Positions 21,847-32,978 of a stretch of 64,000 bases of DNA are shown here, piece by piece. Where the stretch lies: the NCBI RefSeq assembly GCF_958295425.1, contig NC_081152.1:704001-768000 (forward strand), in the 5' to 3' direction. Origin of the DNA: Solea solea. Lineage: Eukaryota; Chordata; Actinopteri; Pleuronectiformes; Soleidae. The notes beneath the pieces are model-generated. The model was not told where the DNA came from, ran no database searches, and saw only the letters and a list, made by a program, of their open reading frames with translations. The translations under genes and the position numbers were made by a program. The stretch's first letter is position 1, and each line of letters starts with the position of its first letter.

Positions 21847-21962
21847 CTCTGTCTGTCTCTCTGTTCAGTGTCTGTCTCTCTGTTCAGTGTCTGTCTCTCT
21901 GTTCAGCGTCTGTCTCTCTGTTCAGTGTCTGTCTCTCTGTTCAGTGTCTGTCTCTCTGTTCA
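21847..21962. repeat. 19-bp minisatellite
   Basis: TGTCTGTCTCTCTGTTCAG repeated about six times with one T to C change. Confidence 0.95.
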
Positions 21963-22286
21963 GAGCACCAGTGATTCTCTCACACACAGTCAGTGCTATT
22001 ATCACTGTGTTACTATTTCAATATGTGTATTTACGTTTAAAGTTAAAATAACACTTCATTTTATAGGCTCGTAATATTTCTGTTTAAATTGTATTATTGG
22101 CATCATTTCATGCTACTTATTCTTCATCCTTTTCACTTGTCCACCTCTGTAACCACATGAATCGACTCATTAAAGTTTAGTCTAAGTATTATTAGTTTTT
22201 ATTTAACCAGGAAGTCGTGTTCAAGATAAACTTCAGCAAATACAAAACCCTCAGTTAAACCAACTCTAATCCAATCTAATACTTAG

Positions 22287-22327
22287 AGTTGTACTTAGTT
22301 AGTTAGTTAGTTAGTTAGTTGGTTAGT
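22287..22327. repeat. (TTAG)n tetranucleotide repeat
   Basis: About eight TTAG units with one TTGG. No other element lies between 21.96 and 22.62 kb. Confidence 0.92.
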
Positions 22328-22620
22328 GTGGTCATGAGGCCAGGACAGTTGTGTTTGTGGTCACATGTCATGTTTCAGCAGCAGCTGTGATGAAACGTTG
22401 TTGCCTCTTTTATTAAACATATTCATATTAACTCTGAGATTTCTGAGCTGAGGAAAACGACCTTGATGCCCATCACTCTCTCATTTATGAGACGTTATGA
22501 TCTCATACATTTGAAAATTGTGACCAATCACTGAGTTTTATAGTTCAGTTCATCTGGGGTCAGCGATTAGGTTCAGCCACTGCACGCTTTTTACAGCGCT
22601 GTGATGAATGAGGGAGAGGA

Positions 22621-22654
22621 AATTCATTCATTCATTCATTCATTCATTCATTCA
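22621..22654. repeat. (ATTC)n tetranucleotide repeat
   Basis: About eight ATTC units. Confidence 0.93.
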
Positions 22655-22767
22655 AGAACGTGACAACTCACTGATGTCACAACTGAATCCAGATCCATGA
22701 CACCAATATTTTCTCAAACACACAAAAACTGCTCATAACAACAACTAGGAATATTACATTTTGAACA

Positions 22768-22783
22768 GAGCGCCCCCTTGTGG
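22768..22783 (-). promoter_or_regulatory. CTCF-type motif
   Basis: On the minus strand, CCACAAGGGGGCGCTC fits the CTCF core CCASYAGRKGGCRSTV at 15 of 16 positions. It lies at the edge of an interspersed repeat, so it may be repeat-borne. Confidence 0.45.
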
Positions 22784-23195
22784 CAACAGGAAACACCATG
22801 TTTGACTGTTCTGTTTGACTAGAAGTTATCGGATCCACCTCAAATTCGATTAACTCACTCATTAACAACACAATTTGGTGAATATCATGATTCGGTGTGA
22901 AATGGTGTTACCATGGCAACAGTGCAAAGATGGATGCTCGCCAGAAAACAGGACATTGGTCCCGACGGCCGGTGGCTGCTCGATGACTCACGAGAAGATT
23001 GTTGTCCACAGTAGCCCAGTCTGAGGTGGGTCACAGGACACAGCGCCCCCTAGAAAAGCCCCAGCAACAGGTTTCACCTACGCACATGACATTTGGCACA
23101 CGTGACGATCAGGGCGACTTCTACACAAAAGTCTCTTGGACCCGTGACCTAAACCCAACAGGAAGTCAGCCGGGGCCAGATCATGTGACCGTATG
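22768..23195. mobile_element. Unclassified teleost interspersed repeat
   Basis: Phrases such as GCGCCCCCTAGAAAAG, CAGGTTTCACCTACGCACAT, GACATTTGGCACACGTGACG and GTCTCTTGGACCCGTGACCT belong to a frequently encountered fish repeat, as far as I can recall. No terminal repeats or coding capacity were identified, so the class is not assigned. The left limit is approximate. Confidence 0.5.
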
Positions 23196-23498
23196 GAAGA
23201 CAGAAATGTAAAAATACGCCTGCAGCTACATTTTTATTGAATCTGAGAATAGAAGGTTTTTTTGTAGAAACGGTTAAGGCTGAGAGAATTGAAGTAAATG
23301 AGCGACAGAATGAGTCATTTATTCACAGCATGTAAATGTTTGATCTTTTTTCACAGTGAGAGTGAAGAGAGAAAAGAAATGAAGGAAGAAATACGTGCTT
23401 TTGTTATTTTTGCTGATATTTGCTGACCACTGATACGAAGAAATGATTTTATCACTCATTCACAGACGTACAGTATATAGAACACTATACAGTACAAC

Positions 23499-23672
23499 AA
23501 CAGACTGACTGCCAAATAATGAGCTATTCTATTCACCCACCATCACACTGACTGCCAAATAATGAGCTAGTCTATTCACCCACCAACAGACTGACTGCCA
23601 AATAATGAGCTAGTCTTTTCACCCACCATCACACTGACTGCCAAATAATGAGCTTTTCTGGATAGCCACCAA
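23499..23672. repeat. About 44-bp minisatellite, four copies
   Basis: The core is GACTGACTGCCAAATAATGA, with GCTAGTCTATTCACCCACCA between copies. Starts are at about 23502, 23546, 23589 and 23633. Confidence 0.93.
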
Positions 23673-24536
23673 GAGACTGACACAAGGGAGGAGGTAAAAT
23701 GGAAGCAGATGATTCACTGTAGCGCCCCCTAAAGAGAGAAGTAAGAGGGTAACAGCTATAAGCAGGCAAAGGTCTATAACAGATCCAGAAAGACTTCTGG
23801 ATCCAGTGGATGAAAATGTAAAGATTTCAGATTGTGGTGTTTTTGGCCACTTTTCTCTTCTGAATAATTCAAAAACTAAATGAAGAATTCTGATAAAATG
23901 TTGTGGGTATGCAGCTCACGAAATAATGACAAAAAAATAATGAGATGTTGTTGCTGATCTTGGATCTTTTTATCGTACAATTTTTTTAAATCTTCCAAAC
24001 CGAGTTTATTGTCTTCAAGCTTCGCAATTTGAACACGTTCCCACACTGACTGGGAAATGAGAATAATTTCATTATTGCAGGTCTGTCTCTTACGCGTCTC
24101 TCTAGAAATGGACAAGACTTTGCATTAAAATGTTAAAACTAATTTAACGGAATAATCCAAAGTAAACCAAACGCAGGCTCAGTTAAAGCACTTTTCAGAT
24201 TCTCCTGTTGCTGCTCAGAGAACAGCTCTGCAGAGGGATCGTTTTCTGCTCTGACTTTGGACATGTCCTGACTTTGGACATGTCCTGAGGCTGTCCTTGT
24301 CCTGAGGCTGTCCTCGAGGGCAGACCTACAGAGAATAAAGAAGCCCAAGCAGGTGGGGGAAATCCCCAGGGTTTAAAAGAAAGGACGGGGCATTTCAGAA
24401 GCGTGTCTTCTTAGATCTGTTCATCCTCTTTCATCCTGACAGCAATGACAACATGAACATTCCACAGAACACAAAGTATCAGCATCTGTGGAAGAATCAG
24501 GGGCGTAAACACTTCATACTCGCCACTAATGAGCGC
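23673..24536. other. Unique sequence with a short direct duplication
   Basis: GACTTTGGACATGTCCTGA and GAGGCTGTCCTTGTCCT are each tandemly duplicated at 24251-24312. No gene recognised. Confidence 0.45.
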
Positions 24537-24626
24537 GCACACACACCCACCCACACACACACACACACACGCCCACACACACACACACACACCCACACAC
24601 ACACACATACACACCCACACACACAC
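24537..24626. repeat. (CA)n with CCCA interruptions
   Basis: About 90 bp of CA with regular CCCACAC interruptions, the left edge of the second promoter-like block. Confidence 0.93.
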
Positions 24627-24945
24627 CAACTGCTTTGCCAGTTTTCAGCACCATGTGTAGAGCGTCATTCATCCTGTAAACATTAACTTGGTTCAAACTT
24701 ACTTCATCTTCATCCTCATCCTCATCCTCATCCTAAATGACAACGATGGCGGGACGCTTAGAGTGACGTCACTTTTTGTAGTTCCATTAATTATCTATTA
24801 ATATTGTTTATTAAAGGTGGGGACAATAATTATTGTGACACCGTTCATTTGGGAACTATTGTGGCTTTATTTTCACGTGGGTTGTTGTTATAATAATCGT
24901 GCTTGTGATGTTTGGATGGGCGGGGCAGAGGACCGGTATAAAGAG
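24626..24945. promoter_or_regulatory. Promoter-like block, copy 2
   Basis: Matches copy 1 at 11.74-12.12 kb base for base over most of its length. It keeps GATGGCGGG (24745-24753), the CRE TGACGTCA (24764-24771), GC box GGGCGGGGC (24918-24926) and TATAAA (24937-24942). About 50 bp present in copy 1, including the candidate ATG, are missing between CATCCTCATC and AAATGAC. On the minus strand an in-frame TAG now precedes the acidic codons, so the exon cannot start here. Confidence 0.45.
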
Positions 24946-25069
24946 TCATAGCATTTTGGACAATGTTCACATTTGTTTCCATTCACCTGTAAATATTGTT
25001 CACACAAACAAAAGGGAAACACAACATCATCCGTTCATCATCTTTGTTACACTGAGCAGTTGCAGCAGA

Positions 25070-25491
25070 CGTTTTAGTTTAGACAAAAGCAGGTGATTGT
25101 TCATATGAATATTCTGTTCTTTTACTGTGTGGCTGTTGATTTTACTCGTATTTTTGTGTTTTATATTTGAGTGTTTTTTTAGCCTCATGTGAGCGTGTAT
25201 GACTTTTATTTAATGGATTAGTTTTGGTAACAGTGACGTTTGCAGACTTTGGTCCCCACTAAACAGAGGAGACCAGTGTGTGTGTGTTCAGCTCACACAC
25301 ACACGTTTTAGTTTAGACAAAAGCAGGTGATTGTTCATATGAATATTCTGTTCTTTTACTGTGTGGCTGTTGATTTTACTCGTGTTTTTTTAGCCTCATG
25401 TGAGCGTGTATGACTTTTATTTTAATGGATTAGTTTTGGTAACAGTGACGTTTGCAGACTTTGGTCCCCACTAAACAGAGGAGACCAGTAA
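25070..25491. repeat. Direct duplication of about 200 bp
   Basis: CGTTTTAGTTTAGACAAAAG begins both copies (about 25069 and 25304), and both end with CTAAACAGAGGAGACCAG (about 25260 and 25470). Copy 2 lacks about 30 bp after TTTTACTCG. It appears to be a recent tandem duplication with a short GT/CA spacer (25277-25303). Confidence 0.92.
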
Positions 25492-25519
25492 GTGTGTGTG
25501 GCTCCTCCAGTGTCTCAGA

Positions 25520-25797
25520 GCAGAGAAAGCTGCTGAATTTGACCTGATTTTAAACCTCTGTTTTATGTCTCTGTCCCCGATTTGTCCTTTCACCACAACC
25601 AGTCTAGGCAGATGCTGCACATGTCTGAGTCTGGTCCGGTCACAGATTTCTTCTTCCTGTGCAAAGAGAGTTGTTTCTCTTCACTGAAGTGTTGTGCTTG
25701 TTTCTCTTCTCTCTATGATGTTCTACAGGTTTCTATGTGAAGAGCCTTGAGATAATATATGAGTTGCTTCTGTACAAATAAACCGGAATTCAATTGA
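25520..25797 (+). mobile_element. Teleost interspersed repeat with AATTCAATTGAA end
   Basis: GGCAGATGCTGCACATGTCT, GAGTCTGGTCCGGTCACAG, ATTTCTTCTTCCTG, AGCCTTGAGATAATATATG and a terminal AAATAAACCGGAATTCAATT occur in the order of a widespread fish repeat that ends in AATTGAATTG. I cannot assign its class. A shorter relative lies at 47.5 kb. Confidence 0.55.
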
Positions 25798-26492
25798 ACA
25801 TAGTGACTTTTTAATCACTGGATTGGAATCCATGCTTCCCATGGCCTTTAATCTCAGACAAATCTGTAAAACCTTTACAATATTATAGAGAGAAGAGAGA
25901 CAGCAGTTTCCAGGCAGGAAACACACTGTTCCTCCTACAGCATCAACACCACGGCTCATTTTTACATATCTGAAAATATGTATTCAATCCCACTCCTCAT
26001 CTCTTAATAGAGTCTCGTGTTATGATAATTAACTTGCCTCTGGAGTTCCGTTTGTCAGTGGGATGTGGAAAATAAACTCTGCAGTGTTTCACGCTCCATG
26101 TGTGCCCACATGTGTGCACTAATAAGTGGGAGCTTTGCAACATCAGCCTCCAGTAGGAAAGTGTTCAGTCTCACATGAGCGGCCGCGACTCTGCCGTCTG
26201 TGGGTTTGATTCTATATGATTTATATTCAGAGGAATCACAACAACGTCCATTCAGCAGGAAATCTGAGAGGAACAAAACATCAACAAACATGTGTTTATT
26301 TATTTGTTGTGTAAACCGTTAAATTATCTCTCTTTTTAAATATGTGTAAAAAATACCGTTTGTACCATTCAATAAAATACATTTAAAGGTTTGATGAATA
26401 TTCACCACTTTTCTATCGACTAAAAATGCAGAAAAGACTCAAGTGTACGATGTCTGCGTCACATGATCACGTCTTCATCTCACAGTGAGACG
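25798..26492. other. Unique sequence, nothing recognised
   Basis: Frames of 78 codons at 25723-25959 and 26055-26291 have no recognisable domain. Confidence 0.4.
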
Positions 26493-26617
26493 TTTGTAAA
26501 GCACTCACTCTCCCACACCAAAGCCCTGACAGCGGAACAACAACTCCTCTGTGTGGGATGTTAAAATCACTGATTTTCTCTCTGGACTTTGGTGTGGGAG
26601 AGTGAGTGCTTTACAAA
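26493..26617. repeat. Perfect 31-bp inverted repeat, 63-nt spacer
   Basis: The arm at 26493-26523 (starting TTTGTAAAGCACTCACTCTC) is exactly complementary to 26587-26617. The 63-base spacer is not repeated. A transcript would fold into a long hairpin, and a small palindromic MITE is the main alternative. There is no TA or 8-bp flanking duplication that I can see. Confidence 0.9.
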
Positions 26618-26629
26618 GGCTGGTTCTCA

Positions 26630-26645
26630 GCAGCAGGGGGCGCTC
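26630..26645 (+). promoter_or_regulatory. CTCF-type motif
   Basis: GCAGCAGGGGGCGCTC matches the CTCF core at 15 of 16 positions. It sits 12 bp right of the 31-bp inverted repeat. Confidence 0.45.
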
Positions 26646-26965
26646 ACAGCACAGTCAGCTCTGACTACATTGTGTTGCTTTGGGTGAAAAGTGAACTTTT
26701 AGCTCCTGTTGTTTGTTCCTGGACGCTTACAGATTATTACTGATGTTTGTTTTTATGTTAAATCTGAACCACACTGTGTTTGTTTTCTAACAGAGAAAAA
26801 CAGTTGCTGACTAATTTGAAGAAAATGAATCCATGTGTACGTCAAACTATTGTGTTGTTGTTTAACTGTCGTCACCTTTAGTTCCTCTCACTTCAGGTTT
26901 GAGCGTGTCTTTAATCAGCGTGTGCACCGTCGACACTGAGGGTTCATAACAGCTGCAGTGACTTC

Positions 26966-27068
26966 TGTATATGTACATATATATACAGTATATGTATACA
27001 TATACTGTATATATATACAGTATATGTATACATATATACAGTATATGTATACATATACTGTATACACA
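26966..27068. repeat. Palindromic AT/GTAT repeat
   Basis: TATATACAGTATATGTATAC, CATATACTGTATATATATAC and related phrases alternate so that large parts are self-complementary. It is a cruciform-prone AT repeat. Confidence 0.9.
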
Positions 27069-27657
27069 CAAACATTTGTATGCTCTGCAGTTTCCGACTG
27101 TGTTTCTATTTCAGGAGATGTCATTGTTTTCAGCATTGTTGCAAGAAGAGACGTAGAGGAAAGTCCCAGAGGACGCGAGCGACGCTACGTGAAAACATAA
27201 ACACAAACATTCTTCGCATGTGAAGCAGAAATGTTAAAGAATATGTGATTTTTTTCTTTTCTTCTTCCACTGCATGAAAATCCGAATTTGGATTTGACTG
27301 CTGTTGGTATTTGTGTGAGCAGCTGACGTGCAGTGACACTCTGACCCTGACAGATTAACATGTGTCCTCTGAGGACAGGCAGGTGTGAATGCACATTAAT
27401 GTGTCCTCAATGTGTCCACACCCTTATTCCCCGTGGGTCTGAGACACATGCGGTCACATGGTTCTGCGTGTGTGAACAAAGACAAACATTCATGTCTTCA
27501 CTTTCACAATATTCAAATGTTTAACCAGAGGCAGAAATATTATGGGATACGTGTAGATTATTGTATACGTATAAAGTTTATTTTATTATTAGAACAAACA
27601 AAGACGTGACTGCAGGGGGCGCCACAACGAACGATCATATGACCCTTTTGTAGAGTT
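27069..27657. other. Unique sequence, nothing recognised
   Basis: GGGGGCGCCAC at 27616-27626 is a weak CTCF-like core (three mismatches). No gene recognised. Confidence 0.4.
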
Positions 27658-28628
27658 TTCAGGTTTGAACCAGCGTTTTCAGGTTTAAACCAGCATTTTT
27701 CAGGTTTAAACCAGCGTTTTAAGGTTCAAACCAGCGTTTTTCAGGTTTAAACCAGCGTTTCTCAGGTTTAAACCAGCATTTTTCAGGTTCAAACCAGCGT
27801 TTTCAGGTTCAAACCAGCGTTTTCAGGTTTAAACCAGCGTTTTTCAGGTTTAAACCAACGTTTTCAGGTTTAACCCAGCATTTTTCAGGTCTAAACCAGC
27901 GTTTTCAGGTTTAAACCAGCGTTTCTCAGGTTTAAACCAGCATTTTTCAGGTTCAAACCAGCGTTTTCAGGTTCAAACCAGCGTTTTCAGGTTTAAACCA
28001 GCGTTTTTCAGGTTTAAACCAACGTTTTCAGGTTTAACCCAGCATTTTTCAGGTCTAAACCAGCGTTTTTCAGGTTTAAACCAGCGTTTTCAGGTTCAAA
28101 CCAGCGTTTTCAGGTTTAAACCAGCGTTTTCAGGTTTAAACCAGCGTTTTTCAGGTTTAAACCAACGTTTTCAGGTTTAACCCAGCATTTTTCAGGTCTA
28201 AACCAGCGTTTTTCAGGTTTAAACCAGCGTTTTCAGGTTTAAACCAGCGTTTTCAGGTTTAAACCAGCGTTTTCAGGTTCAAACCAGCAGTTTCAGGTTT
28301 TAACCAGCATTTCTGAGGTTTAAACCAGCGTTTTCAGGTTTGAACCAGCGTTTTCAGGATTAAACCAGCTTTCTCAGGTTTAAACCAGCATTTCTCAGGT
28401 CTAAACCAGCATTTTCAGGTTTGAACCAGCGTTTTCAGGTTTAAACCAGCATTTCTCAGGTCTAAACCAGCGTTTTTCAGGTTTAAACCAGCGTTTTCAG
28501 GTTTAAACCAGCGTTTTCAGGTTTAAACCAGCGTTTTCAAGTTTAAACCAGCATTTCTCAGGTCTAAACCAGCGTTTTCAGGTTTAAACCAGCGTTTTCA
28601 GGTTTAAACCAGCGTTTCTCAGGTGTAA
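27658..28628. repeat. 20-bp minisatellite, about 48 copies
   Basis: The unit is CAGGTTTAAACCAGCGTTTT, with TT length variation and C/T variants (CAGGTTCAAACC, CAGCATTTTT). A higher-order block containing CAACG and AACCCAGCA units recurs near 27855, 28022 and 28165. GGTTTAAACC inside the unit is itself a 10-bp palindrome. Confidence 0.97.
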
Positions 28629-28811
28629 ATCTGTGTATAATGTGTTTCTAGTAAATGTTATGTGTTGATCCAGGTGCAAACCTTCACAGTTTAGTGTAAA
28701 GTGTTGAAATTATACATGGGTGTATCTACTGCCCTCTCTGGTCAAACACCTGCTACTGCATTCAGCAACCTGAATATACACGTTGTTTATATAATAATAC
28801 ATATTATTAAT

Positions 28812-28829
28812 CAATCAAATATATTTGAT
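28812..28829. repeat. 18-bp perfect palindrome
   Basis: AATCAAATATATTTGATT is self-complementary without a spacer. Confidence 0.85.
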
Positions 28830-28845
28830 TTGGCAGGGATTTTTT

Positions 28846-29000
28846 TACCTTCCCATTAATCTGGGATTGGGACTGAGATTATGAGTGCACTGGATACTGG
28901 GGTCAATTGAATTGATTAAAAGTGTCCTTTTAACAATGAGCAATGAGGACTGGGTACCTTGTATTTGGGGTATTTGAACCCACAACCCTGTGGTTATGTA
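28846..29000 (-). mobile_element. Possible tRNA-derived SINE remnant (minus strand)
   Basis: Read on the minus strand, CCACAGGGTTGTGGGTTCAA (28973-28992) resembles the B-box region of fish tRNA-derived SINEs, and CAATCCCAGATTAATGGGAA further along could be tail sequence. The match is short and diverged. Confidence 0.35.
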
Positions 29001-29530
29001 TGTGAATATTTAGCATATGTGATGTAAAGTGATGGAAACATGAATTTGTCCTGGAAAATGTTCGGTTTTGTGCTCCTTTAATATTTTTTTCCCACTGGAA
29101 ATCATTAATTCCATAACCATGTGTTTATCCTCAACAATCTTATAAAATAACGCTGTGTTTATGAATTTTAAAGATGATGTCAAATCACTAATCACTCTGA
29201 CTCTGTCTAATAATCGAATGAATTCAGAGCATGTGCTGTGATCATCCATAAATAAAGCTGATGTAGGTTCATCTGTGTGTGTGAGACAGTGAAGTGGACG
29301 TGACCTCCTCTCCTTCAGTTCATGCTGGTGTCATTAAAACATGTGAAAACTAGAGAAAGCACTCAGAAAGTTCAAACCTCTGTCAAAAGCACTCAGTTTC
29401 AAACTGTCCTGAATCCAAGGTCCTGCCAACTTGTATCATTTCAAGTAAAGTATTAAAATGTGTCCTTCACGTTCTAAAATGTCGCTCAGTGAAACAAACA
29501 CGGACACAAATTTTCTATGATACAAACGCA
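29001..29530. other. Unique sequence, nothing recognised
   Basis: A 79-codon minus-strand frame at 29010-29249 lacks any recognisable domain. Confidence 0.4.
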
Positions 29531-31772
29531 TGCAGGTGACCAGTATCAGTGTCTACAGGACAAACGCATGCAGGTGACCAGTATCAGTGTCTACAGGACA
29601 AACGCATGCAGGTGACCAGCATCAGTGTCTACAGGACAAACGCATGCAGGTGACCAGCATCAGTGTCTACAGGACAAACGCATGCAGGTGACCAGCATCA
29701 GTGTCTACAGGACAAACGCATGCAGGTGACCAGCATCAGTGTCTACAGGACAAACGCATGCAGGTGACCAGCATCAGTGTCTACAGGACAAACGCATGCA
29801 GGTGACCAGCATCAGTGTCTACAGGACAAACGCATGCAGGTGACCAGCATCAGTGTCTACAGGACAAACGCATGCAGGTGACCAGCATCAGTGTCTACAG
29901 GACAAACGCATGCAGGTGACCAGCATCAGTGTCTACAGGACAAACGCATGCAGGTGACCAGCATCAGTGTCTACAGGACAAACGCATGCAGGTGACCAGC
30001 ATCAGTGTCTACAGGACAAACGCATGCAGGTGACCAGCATCAGTGTCTACAGGACAAACGCATGCAGGTGACCAGCATCAGTGTCTACAGGACAAACGCA
30101 TGCAGGTGACCAGCATCAGTGTCTACAGGACAAACGCATGCAGGTGACCAGCATCAGTGTCTACAGGACAAACGCATGCAGGTGACCAGCATCAGTGTCT
30201 ACAGGACAAACGCATGCAGGTGACCAGCATCAGTGTCTACAGGACAAACGCATGCAGGTGACCAGCATCAGTGTCTACAGGACAAACGCATGCAGGTGAC
30301 CAGCATCAGTGTCTACAGGACAAACGCATGCAGGTGACCAGCATCAGTGTCTACAGGACAAACGCATGCAGGTGACCAGCATCAGTGTCTACAGGACAAA
30401 CGCATGCAGGTGACCAGCATCAGTGTCTACAGGACAAACGCATGCAGGTGACCAGCATCAGTGTCTACAGGACAAACGCATGCAGGTGACCAGCATCAGT
30501 GTCTACAGGACAAACGCATGCAGGTGACCAGCATCAGTGTCTACAGGACAAACGCATGCAGGTGACCAGCATCAGTGTCTACAGGACAAACGCATGCAGG
30601 TGACCAGCATCAGTGTCTACAGGACAAACGCATGCAGGTGACCAGCATCAGTGTCTACAGGACAAACGCATGCAGGTGACCAGCATCAGTGTCTACAGGA
30701 CAAACGCATGCAGGTGACCAGCATCAGTGTCTACAGGACAAACGCATGCAGGTGACCAGCATCAGTGTCTACAGGACAAACGCATGCAGGTGACCAGCAT
30801 CAGTGTCTACAGGACAAACGCATGCAGGTGACCAGCATCAGTGTCTACTGGACAAACGCATGCAGGTGACCAGCATCAGTGTCTACAGGACAAACGCATG
30901 CAGGTGACCAGCATCAGTGTCTACAGGACAAACGCATGCAGGTGACCAGCATCAGTGTCTACAGGACAAACGCATGCAGGTGACCAGCATCAGTGTCTAC
31001 AGGACAAACGCATGCAGGTGACCAGCATCAGTGTCTACAGGACAAACGCATGCAGGTGACCAGCATCAGTTTCTACAGGACAAACGCATGCAGGTGACCA
31101 GCATCAGTGTCTACAGGACAAACGCATGCAGGTGACCAGCATCAGTGTCTACAGGACAAACGCATGCAGGTGACCAGTATCAGTGTCTACAGGACAAACG
31201 CATGCAGGTGACCAGCATCAGTGTCTACAGGACAAACGCATGCAGGTGACCAGCATCAGTGTCTACAGGACAAACGCATGCAGGCGACCAGTATCAGTGT
31301 CTACAGGACAAACGCATGCAGGCGACCAGTATCAGTGTCTACAGGACAAACGCATGCAGGCGACCAGTATCAGTGTCTACAGGACAAACGCATGCAGGTG
31401 ACCAGTATCAGTGTCTACAGGACAAACGCATTCAGGCGACCAGTATCAGTGTCTACAGGACAAACGCATGCAGGCGACCAGTATCAGTGTCTACAGGACA
31501 AACGCATGCAGGTGACCAGTATCAGTGTCTACAGGACAAACGCATGCAGGCGACCAGTATCAGTGTCTACAGGACAAACGCATGCAGGCGACCAGTATCA
31601 GTGTCTACAGGACAAACGCATGCAGGTGACCAGTATCAGTGTCTACAGGACAAACGCATGCAGGCGACCAGTATCAGTGTCTACAGGACAAACGCATGCA
31701 GGTGACCAGTATCAGTGTCTACAGGACAAACGCATGCAGGTGACCAGTATCAGTGTCTACAGGACAAACACA
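29531..31772. repeat. 38-bp minisatellite, 59 units without indels
   Basis: The unit is TGCAGGTGACCAGCATCAGT then GTCTACAGGACAAACGCA. Unit starts at 29531 and 31735 differ by exactly 58 x 38. The body is almost invariant, with single changes such as CTACTGGAC near 30846 and AGTTTCTAC near 31069. CAGTATCAG replaces CAGCATCAG in the first two units and in most units after about 31170, and GGCGACC replaces GGTGACC only between about 31284 and 31671. Open frames on the plus strand are read-through with a 114-bp period. Confidence 0.99.
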
Positions 31773-32420
31773 TTCAGTAATATCTGTATATGTGTAATAT
31801 CCTTGACCTGCTGCAAAAAATGCTTCAGTTCTTTATAAAAACTGAACTGCGTTCTGTCCACATGAGCAAAAGCCCGACAGAAGAAAAATGCTTTAATATA
31901 GAAATGTTAATGCATTCATTAATTAAAGAAATAATTAATTTCTATTGAGTTATAAAGGGAAAACAATAAAAGGGGCTTTATAGGTTAGGGGTTAGTGGTG
32001 GGGGCAAAATTGTTGATCATAAATAGTTCTGTGGACATGTCCCCGGTGTCCCCGGTGTATCTGGGCATTTAATAATTGTAAGTTATTGTCATAACATTTT
32101 TACCATGGATATTATTTTAAACAGAGGTTTGTAAGTTGCGTGATTTTGTTCAGCACCGTGTTATTAAAAATACCCCCCCACCATGCATTTCATATGCCCC
32201 CTGAAGACTGAGGTCTGGTGACGGGTCTGATCCACGTTCACTGGTATTTCAGTTCAGTGACTGAAGGACTGAACCATTCCTCTGTCACATGACTCTCTCG
32301 CTCCTCGTGAGGCGACTGTTAATTAAAACACGTCCAAATCATTGAGCGAAGACATAAATAAGTAAATTAGTTTGAGAGTATATAAATAATAAAATAAATA
32401 AATAAGTTAGTGAGGCTTCG
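31773..32420. other. Unique sequence with an (AAAT)n patch
   Basis: AAATAAATAAATAAG-type sequence at 32383-32405 and a C7 run near 32174. No gene recognised. Confidence 0.45.
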
Positions 32421-32589
32421 TTGCTGCTGTTACTGCTGCTGCTGCTGCTGCTGTCGTTGCTGCTGTTGCTGATGCTGCTGCTGTTACTGCTGCTGCTGCT
32501 GCTGCTGTCGTTGCTGCTGTTGCTGCTGCTGTTACTGCTGCTGCTGCTGCTGCTGTCGTTGCTGCTGTTGCGGCTGCTGTCGTTGCTGC

Positions 32590-32627
<38 letters not shown>

Positions 32628-32709
32628 CTGTTGCTGTTGCGGCTGCGGCTGCTGTCGTTGCTGCTGTTGCTGTTGCTGCTGCTGCTGCTGTTGCGGTTGC
32701 GGCTGCGGC

Positions 32710-32742
<33 letters not shown>

Positions 32743-32763
32743 TGTTGCGGTTGCGGCTGCGGC

Positions 32764-32808
<45 letters not shown>

Positions 32809-32946
32809 TGTTGCGGCTGCTGTTGTTGCTGTTGCTGCTGCTGTTGCTGTTGCGGCTGCTGTCGTTGCTGCTGCTGCTGTCGTTGCTGCTGCTGCTGCTG
32901 TTGCTGTTGCTGTTGCGGCTGCTGTTGCGGCTGCAGTCGTTGCTGC

Positions 32947-32978
<32 letters not shown>

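Noticed and set aside
28846..29000. Intact tRNA gene on the minus strand
   Set aside because: Only a B-box-like stretch is present; no acceptor stem, A-box or anticodon arm could be assembled.
29531..31772. Coding repeat protein (205-codon frame in the 38-bp array)
   Set aside because: The frame only exists because the 38-bp unit lacks stops in some phases (114-bp period); there is no splice or start context and no domain.
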